A DNA stretch of 42,500 nt from Symbiodinium natans (taxonomy: Eukaryota; Sar; Dinophyceae; Suessiales; Symbiodiniaceae): positions 1 through 42,500 of the forward strand of contig CAJNDS010000980.1 in assembly GCA_905221605.1 (NCBI GenBank), given 5' to 3'. Of the stretch, positions 17,501 to 23,800 are shown one piece after another. The notes under the pieces are model-generated. The model had not been told where the DNA came from. It worked only from the letters and a program-made list of their open reading frames with translations, and ran no database searches. The stretch's first letter is position 1, and every line of letters begins with the position of its first letter. Position numbers and translations under genes: made by a program.

Positions 17501-17819
17501 GAAGATCTTGTATGGGGCCAGAGTCGGAAGGTATGACCTACTGCGACCAGTACAGGTTCTGGCGTCGAGGCTGACGACCTGGACACATCTCTGTGACAAG
17601 AGAATGCATAGACTGATCTCATACATCAACGAGACGACCACAACGAGCCTCTACGGATGGGTCGGGGATAGGATAGGAGACATCCGTCTTGTACTATACT
17701 GCGACGCCGATCTTGCCAGCGACAAGAACGACCATAGATCTACAGGTCGCATGGAGGGGCGACGAAGCCGCCGCCCCAGGCGAGTCCTGATGCCGGGAAC
17801 CTGTCGAAGGAGAAGCTGA
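11394..17819 (+). CDS. ORF3, Pol part 2: integrase C-terminal half, oxygenase-like domain, reverse transcriptase, partial RNase H
   Basis: 2,141 codons, numbered from 11394. Integrase D4 and E35. About 112-420 is an inserted segment containing a 2OG-Fe(II) oxygenase-like fold (H266, D268, H337, R348). The integrase SH3-like tail then resumes at SPGLFLGY (427-434) and HGWTVPSIHRVKR. About 500-1640 is unassigned. It includes an AIDASSDG-containing alternating strand/helix region (about 929-1060), a single GDLNGDGW loop (nt about 15240) and a zinc finger at C1540, C1543, C1564, C1567. Reverse transcriptase runs from about 1650, with catalytic D1783 (MSDGESAY) and YVDD (1870-1873). RNase H begins at YCDADLAS (D2104) but stops 22 residues after HRSTG. 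There is no suitable initiator Met near the start, so it is probably made as a fusion with ORF2. Confidence 0.88.
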   Translation: MYADGAGEFSKACDVIGTCRATSTPGLPRTNSIAELKVKEVIYGGRVLLRQAGLEPKWWPYAVQTFCFHRNVQQVDGVSPYGKRHGNEQDKVKLIPFGALVNYLPIAEKPRKAGKEDAALLERGDPENDALEILGADEDVSSMALPSETKETKEQRSQREEELREIDRRALDMVMTQDFDVQHAKDIILKFTSIEKGIAKNSRSMATGRGFIVLGLYAYGGKIGVTKSAKEYPGIAMVCCELIAKCFPEATFTTVIVSVGTRMGPHKDKFNESQTYNFVVPVSERAGEAMIWTEEEQRASEGGKAAGIEKEVLPGKWIWGRTRKVDSGLKFNPRVWHATEDALAPEDRVIAVGYTLAAGKKASVDDKWKLMRLGFRLDEHFATLADGLCQAACADDGGDGEEYVDHDAEEEQAYAMASKAKFDTPTSPGLFLGYALQPGGVPSGDYIVVELAHLYHGWTVPSIHRVKRIVLDEEMPNYFPTQAVADRKSRIMTATRADALARLELEREGQQGEETEEIFAEERRVRADVMRQIKCDDQHLQNGDFWEHDEIDHSWTLHHILPRKELCTPGEEVKGTGGPGDRELGPRRRTWIVYADGTSEVLDEDRMKGKKKITKKWTGCTTFWEKGEPEGEIDDEAKERARGEKATGIRGVGLDYEQDMPRIERPYARSHKPNSISSAEWNRMSPGQRLRYIEGDKERIIRGERPPSAVRGQEEIGPRPAEIGVREWMEKITDHGQEFSPPEYRWDPPPGMPEGGRVWAVRNNRATSYRFYGGRDKRRLELWWRVTRSANTGEVLESIEYDSCIQAEMMRNRGRYRFVVPRDIITEFWYIPDGGEDRRIRDRGESAEPAAPASRMGDTEEVTKTINQLCSTAGIARTPSDNIIGEMMRELGEQPKVQIMGVGLEEIGGNGGENVSWISGEGCVIGEGVTDVVIAIDASSDGMRTEVDRKASGWRREEGLDSTREARERVFGNVEKVITDANSIGIVATIIWIGGKSRMADETIVRMALAWDMWIVRSDGCMLGMHDGVDASCYIGVVTPCMMNAIAADMLACDHMPRDHDLMSRIVRTSDAKIDVRREQEGKAIREMIKVLKDVIDICGEEEGDSVSMACEEHGGDYLGYSSGMVTLDVDSLAQLEKGTIRGDETGGSLEKLLKIAKRRMNGGNSYWVIDMEGDDEHEEYATDREDQTLIRNYAAAAAEDGAPYISREEIRWKRCIVMNNPGREALREIFGPRAKHTQDLRVILVDGDDIGKVIMTKQNSRRIRHSTGGAAVAYPGEELEVGDLNGDGWMIVLTGERENHDADRRHDQDREENPGFDDQSDVFDSEGWTLSDLEEEREPVDEAFFRAGHAETINLETMEKGECNIVMWEAERNALVLELKDDIHVPLIGYTWVRTGIAYPEDPGTSVRVSALGQLVAETMCDVIGYEVSPEREILVAIQNRNSFPITFGGGGGPIMRMEFAKGVCLRPRMRGCMMPENVKEVRHRRAHRESKKAIWAREARARERDRDSVDHGLRARRSRDEDRRRIGIKHVSNRTYKCRECRRLLEGKAKVPSLILTSMTLCFACFMNKHTTPVDNLIRQGYQTEDEEYGDGIVAVPAIQVDADQEDSWEEVAENEACDSIDETVGECEPLMATIIEDEEEDIEEVFGLVARPVTKAERAINPKARAALDKEWKKLMDQVVWIMEEVRSWKDVQREAMDRGEIAHVGRIFDICVEKNWELAEDDPLRKYKGRVVFEGCHVKDQEGKWAIFQEITSCPATLEAGKMADAYGMLPGHDIEMSDGESAYTQALLGGPKTWIRIPRDRWPDEWEGIDDPVVPLRLALYGHPDAGGFWEKHCEKAVTEVGFEFLSDWPSVFFHKELKLMLVIYVDDFKLAGPKENLAIGWEKLAKRIKLEEPRSMGRYLGCLHTASAIPFRSPFEPRHEWTKIIEPKKEPPNFVGKAEAKEDSPDEIRILRYDVTDFMKQCVDRYQELCSTAYPKPLDKAKTPYLDESRPEFDENPVDDKVNEIMGIAKYELPDEGPGVLKEHAPAVLMKILYGARVGRYDLLRPVQVLASRLTTWTHLCDKRMHRLISYINETTTTSLYGWVGDRIGDIRLVLYCDADLASDKNDHRSTGRMEGRRSRRPRRVLMPGTCRRRS
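11840..12490 (+). other. 2OG-Fe(II) oxygenase-like (TET/JBP- or AlkB-like) domain
   Basis: Iron-site pattern: MGPHKDKFNE gives H-x-D (nt 12189-12197). A distal His lies in FNPRVWHAT (nt 12402), followed 11 residues later by Arg in EDRVIAVGYT (nt 12435), in the position of the 2-oxoglutarate-binding Arg. Intervening strands (YNFVVPVSERAGEAMIW) fit a double-stranded beta-helix. The nearest thing I know is the dioxygenase-like domain of other dinoflagellate retroelements. A nucleic-acid base substrate (5-methylcytosine, thymine or an alkylated base) is an inference from fold and context. Confidence 0.65.
16340..17160 (+). other. Ty1/copia reverse transcriptase domain
   Basis: In order: KARAALDKEWKKL (copia RVT_2 start), KYKGRVVFEG, first catalytic Asp in IEMSDGESAYTQA (nt 16740), LALYGHPDAGGFWEKHCEKA, WPSVFFH, then LMLVIYVDDFKLAG with YVDD at nt 17001-17012, and RYLGC. 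All key residues are present and the frame is uninterrupted. YGHPDAG with WEKHC is typical of dinoflagellate-type copia elements. It copies the element RNA into DNA in the particle. Confidence 0.93.
17670..17819 (+). other. RNase H domain, cut short at the ORF3/ORF4 junction
   Basis: DIRLVLYCDADLASDKNDHRSTG matches the first strand and catalytic Asp (nt 17703) of a copia RNase H. After STG the frame runs only 22 more Arg-rich codons to TGA. The -1 frame (open from 17738, an 82-nt overlap) continues into ORF4, but I do not see the expected later Glu and Asp motifs (such as STPEAE) in any frame. The RNase H is either very divergent, truncated, or interrupted by the acquisition of ORF4. Confidence 0.6.
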
Positions 17820-17851
17820 ACGACTTGATAGGGGTGCGATTGGCCAGAGGG

Positions 17852-20800
17852 ATGGACGTGCCGGGATGTGCCATGCCCACAGCGGGCACGGGAGGAGACG
17901 TTGATACGCCGTGGGCCCCTAAATTCATCGGCGCGACTGATGAAACAGAGAAGTCCTTCCAGAAGGGGAGATCATATGAGAGGATGATAGCTGGTGTGGC
18001 ACCGATAGCCATCTCTGTGGGAGGGGTGTATGACGTCACGAACGGAAACAAGGACCCGTTCAGGGCTAGCTGGGGAGGGATCAGCAGAAAGAACCTAGAT
18101 TGGGCGGAGATCCACATGGACGACACAGAGAAGAGCCCGTTCGATGATGCGATCAAAGGCATGATGACATGGTTGGCCGTGCGACCATTGAAGTATGCAA
18201 TTCCACCGTCTCAGGTTGCGGAGCGGATAGCGGTCAGCCATAAGTCGAGCGAGGAGAAGCTGAAGATATGGACGGAGGCGCAGCCCAAGATCAAGGTGAT
18301 AGGCATGGCAGACGAGATTATGGGGGCCTACGAAAGCCAATACTTGAAGAGAGGAAGAGACGTGATGGAGGAATTCCGGAGAAGCGAGGGGGGAGAAAAA
18401 GGATACGGAGTTATGGCGAATGCAGCAAATGGACAGATGAAGGAGTATCTGGATACACTGTCATGGCAGATAGGGGGACCGACGTCAGTTCTACACCTGT
18501 TGCACTGGTCCCTGGCCGAAGAAGTGATCACATTTCCGGAGGTCCAGGCAGACGGGGGGATTAAGGATGTGAAAGAACATTTCACGGATTCGCGATGTAT
18601 GTGGGTACCCACGAAGGCCGAGTACGCCGGAGCAGAGAAGCTGAATCAGGAGATGTCGGTCGGGAATGAGGAGTTCAATGTGCCCGGGTGGATTTTCCAC
18701 GGAACGTCTCTAGAGGCGTTGTGGTCGATGATAGCATCTGGTGGGATAGATCGAAGCCATCCGCTGGTCACGTGGACGACCGGCGCTCCCAGTGTGAACG
18801 ACTCTGCGGGATGCTGGTTTGGACGAAGCATCTGTGGTACAGTATCATACTCTACATGGCATTCGTTAGGGAATGGATGGATAGTAAGAGTACTGGCCGG
18901 TTTCAGAAGGATAGGCAAGAATGTCAAAATGGATGTGGGGACAAGGAGATCGTCGGTGCCTGACGGGCAGATCCGAATGGATGTGGATAGAGTGGAGATA
19001 GACGGGGTACTGTTCTGCTTTATGAGGGCCACGAAGATCATCGGGCACGCACTCACCTGTAGGCCGAAGCACCCGGGTTTAGGAGCAAATAGCCATCTCA
19101 TGAGTGAGATGTCGGCGCTGATGGAGAAGCACCCGCAAGGGGTTGAGAGGCTGTATTGGCGATATCACCTGGAAAAGCGCGCAATTATAGGCCCGGCCCG
19201 AGGACCTCTTCCTGAGCGCCCTGTGGATTGGAAGATGGAACACGAGTTCCTGCATCGGGAAGGTGACGAAAATGTCACGAAGGTCGTCGAACAGCCAACT
19301 GGCTCAAGAAGTGGTTTGATAGAGCTCATGAGGGGATGGATAGCGGAGTTGCCTAGCGGTGGGGGCGTGTCTGGGCCTGATCGAGACAAGGACTACTACC
19401 CGGTGGATAGTGAATGGGCCAATGTGATACGTTTGTTGGAGTATATGGGGATAGAGGCCCCAATGGCCACGGGACACGATAGCGCTGTCGTGAAGATGCC
19501 GTGGAGGAGTTTTGTGGGGCCAGCCATTTACAGACGGTGTGTGGAGAGCAGCGGGATAGAGGAGAAAGTCATGGAGAACGCGAATAAGGCCACGCACCAC
19601 ATGGGCAAGGTTTTGGAAATGGCGGACGTGGGAAGCATAGTGTTGGGGATAGAAAAGGCACCCAGGAAATATGGGTGGAACAGACCGGAGGACGTCGACC
19701 AGAGCTGGGCGTTCGAGGCTCAGGCCTGGGCGGCTATCATTGGCATAGGAATGGGCGGAGTTGGAGGGAGATTGATGGAGCCAGCGCTTTCGAGCGAGCT
19801 TGAGTCCGCGGTGGAGACCTACGAGTGGATGTTTGACATAGCTACTGCATTCCATGAGCGCAAGGCGGCTGAGCTGGTGACATGGTGGGCGGAGGGAATG
19901 AAGCCGCCACTTCAGCTCCGATGTAGTGCGGATCAGAAGACCTACGTACACATCATCATACCTGAGGGGATAGAGGGCGTCTCGAATAAGAAGAATCCGG
20001 CGTCACCAGGGGAAGTCCGAGAGTGGATAGCAATGCTATTGAAGGCGCACGGAGACTATGGAAAGGCCGCGGAGAGTATGTCGTTCATTACACACAAATT
20101 GACAGGAACGCAGGAGATGACCTACCAGGGTGCGTACAAGAAGGTTCAGGAAGTGTGCAAGGAATGCGTCTCGAAGGGCATGGGAGGGAATCAAGTGACG
20201 AACATTGTTGTGGTATTGGCCCCGGCTGGAATGGCAGCAGGGAATGCTCGCCGAGCAATAGACGAGGTTAGACGGTTCGAGGCTACGGACGATGACACTA
20301 AGACCAAGGTGGCGAGGGAGACGAGGGAGACGATCAGGAAAGCCAATGCCAATGTGCTCTGGGTAGGGCCCGGAAATTTCGAAGAGAATGGATTCCCCAC
20401 TAACTACAGAGTCAGGGAGGAGGCTAAGGAGCTGATAAGGGCTGGAGAAGCCATGGATAAACTGATGAAGAAGTCTGGAATCATCACTCTGCCTTGGAAC
20501 GTTATGCGTACGGCGTTTCCTCGAATAGGGGTGGACGCGGGAAAGTTGTACATCAGTGCCGGGCGAACGTTCGGCTTCTGGGCGCAGATCCTGTTCATCT
20601 CGATGTTTGGAATGATGTGGCCGACCCCGCGAGACATGGAGTTATATGATAGGGAAACTTCAGCTATTAGGGAGGTGATCAGCGAGGAGGGCAGGGATAG
20701 CATTGGAGAGGTTGGAGTCTGGCTCAGACGCTGGATAGAAGTGGCGAAGGCAGACCGGTCACTGAAAACGAAAGTGATTGTGCCAGAGACAAAGATCACG

Positions 20801-23800
20801 GGAGCCACGGAGAGCCTTAGGACATCGGATAGGCAAGGGGTGTATACGGAGATGGCTGCCAGGATAGACGAGTCGGTGTGGAAGACAATGTGTGGTAAGT
20901 CCGAAGCTCACTGTGTGTCAGTCGGAGATAGGGGTTCTTGGCACCGGATGAAAGTGATCATTTACACGGCGGCCGGCTTCCACATGAAGGACCCCGAGTA
21001 TCAAGCTCTAAGGGCTATGGCGGCTATCGGGCAGCTGAAGGCGATGGCAGATGACGCAGAGATGATGGAAGACGATGCAGAGTCGGATGGAGAAGAGGAT
21101 GATGCTATGGGTGAGGATAGACCGGAGAACCAATCTGCTCGAGAGGGAGACGCATCGATAACTGAGGAGTGCAAGGAAGGCAGTGACGAGGGTTTCGCCG
21201 CCGTGAGGAGTCGGTCAGAACAAAAGAAGGCGAAGAAAGAAAACCGGGAGGCGAAGAAGAGGAAGGAGCTGCTCGAGAGTGCTCAGGAGCTCGCGAACCA
21301 ACGACAAGAGAAGCAAGCAAGCGACGAGAAGAGAAAAAGTGCCGGGGAAAAGGCGGGAGATGGCAGAGATGGCGGAGCACTTAGGGGAACCGCTGGCATA
21401 GGTGATCAAGGGGATAGACCGCCGGCTCCACCGGTGCCAACACGAGGCGATACCAAGGGGGCGGTTATGCAGGCTCCCAGATGGAAGGGTGGTGCTGGGA
21501 CGGGTAGCAACATCAAGACCCTGAGCGACCTCAAGTCCGAGCAGGAATATTCGGATAGAGAGACGCAGCAGGAAACGAGAAGCGGAGACAGTGGCGAAGG
21601 ACCGATGGTGATAGGATCTGGAGGCACGGTGGGAGTAGTTGCCGACGGGACAGAACTGGATCGAGTGGAATGCGTGGGTACTGGAGAGAGCGGGGGGATA
21701 TTGAGATTGAGGATGGAAGAAGAGGGATCGCCTGTGATAGAGGCCCCATGGTCGAGGAATACGAGGGCAGGACAGGTGCTGGGGGAGGGGCATTTGATAG
21801 AAATGCAGCACTGGATTCGCTGTTATGGAGCCCCACCGATGGCATGGACAACGATAGTGGTACAGGTGATACGCAGGATGATTAGAGCGACGTGCCCGAG
21901 GGAGGTTACCGATGAGATCACACCCAAAGAAGTGTACGACATTGTGAAGGCGGGAATATATGACTCACAGGTGCTGTCGGGGACGAGGCCTGGCGCCGAA
22001 CCGTCATACAGCGGGATAGCTTTGGGAACTTTGATGAGAAGCAGGATATTGAACGTTGAGAGCAACGTCGGAGGCATGAGGAAGTGGGTAGAGCAATTCT
22101 ATCGTGTGTGGATGGGCATGAATGGAATATTGGGGACCGTGCCAGAGTTGAGAGCTGACGGAGGCAGACTAGGCCGGCCTGGACACAAGCCTACATCGAT
22201 TTCACCGCCGCCGAGTGAGCCTAGAGTGAAGCCTACATCCAACGACGCGGATGAGATAGAGGTGGAGATGCGGTGGATTATATACAACGTAATGATAGAA
22301 CCAGAGACGCTTTCCCTAGGTTATGAAGAGCTCGAGATGCTATGGGAGACGAAGTTGTTCGAGGTAGTCCAGAGGGCCGGGGAGCATTTGATAGATCGCG
22401 TGATGACGAGGATAGAAGCCAGTACCGGGGGGTACCCGGACAGCATGGACGTTGCGGACATGGTGGAGGAGGTGACAAAGCAAGGATTTGGATCCGAGAC
22501 GGGGGGCACTACTCCCCTGAATAAAATCGAGTTTTCGAATTATGTGGTGAGAATATGGCTGGCCAAATTCGTCAGGACGATGATTCTTGAAGACATGAAG
22601 TTCCCGAGGGAATGGGCCAACACCATGGCATGGTGGATAGCGCAGAACATGATGCTGGTTAAGCCTGAGACTGATATTGTGGAGATGATAGGGAACGACA
22701 GCACGCTGTTCGAGGAGATCATCAGTTCGATGAGAAGGATAGAGAGCATGGGCCAAGGCTATCCGGCAGACTATTATCGGTGGATAGAAGAAATCAAGGA
22801 GGATGCGCTCAAGGAGGCACTCAAGGGCAGGAGGAGCGCAACAGGGATAAGACCTGAACCGCTCGACTCGGTGGCCGAGGCTGAAGAGCATGGGGTGAAC
22901 GCGAGGGAAGCAAAGGACGCCACAATGCAGATAGATGCGGGAGGAGAGATGAACAAGCCCGAGAGTCCGGAGATGGATAGCAAGATGGAGGGCGTGGAAG
23001 CTCATGAGGCGATGGAGCCCGATAGTGAGAACGAGAGAGGTCAAGGGTTCTCGGAGTTGTTTGGACACGGAGTTGATACGATAGCTGACAGGGAAGAGGA
23101 TAGTCATGTAGCACGACAGAACCCGGAGATTTATAGGCGAGTCGTGGAGGATGTATGGAACCAGAAGCACAACTTCCCATTCCCGTGGTTGGACGAAGCG
23201 AGGGCGGAGAGGGACGAGCTCGTGAAGAAGATGACGGACGCGGTGCATGAGCGGGTCACCCGGGAGAACCCGGTAGAGGAGAGCAACACGAGAGGGTCGG
23301 GAATACATAGCTTCAGCGAGCCGGTCGAGTGGCTTAGAAGAATATGCTGGGGATACCATTGTCATGCGTGCTTTGCTTGGTGGTTGGGATATACGGGGGT
23401 AGATAGCAATGGCGAAGCATTTCCGTGTGAAGGTGCTGTGTGCCCGGTCTGCGAGAAGGAGCTGGGACAAGTGGGAAAGTATAGTACCTTGGTAAAGGGC
23501 AGGCCACCATCGGTGGTGTTGGCGGCGATCGTGCAGAATTCATATCTACCTGAATACGATCCAAGGAGGATAGTTGCACGGCTGACCGAGAGACTAGCAG
23601 CGGAGGGGATGCCATGGGAAGAGATAGACCTTTTTGAGCCACACGAGCTCATGGTCGCCGCAGGAATAGTGGTCGTGGACAAACCGGAGGCGAAACTGGA
23701 CTTCATGGATGTTATTATGACGTTGGGAAAGATCGCCACTGACGAAAGCGGAGTTCTTCCGGAATGGAATCTGGATAGATGTCTAGAAAGACCACAGGCA

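Noticed and set aside
22340-23470. Minus-strand frame of 376 codons opposite ORF4
   Set aside because: Same antisense effect. The predicted protein has no recognisable family, and the + strand frame is continuous with the element.
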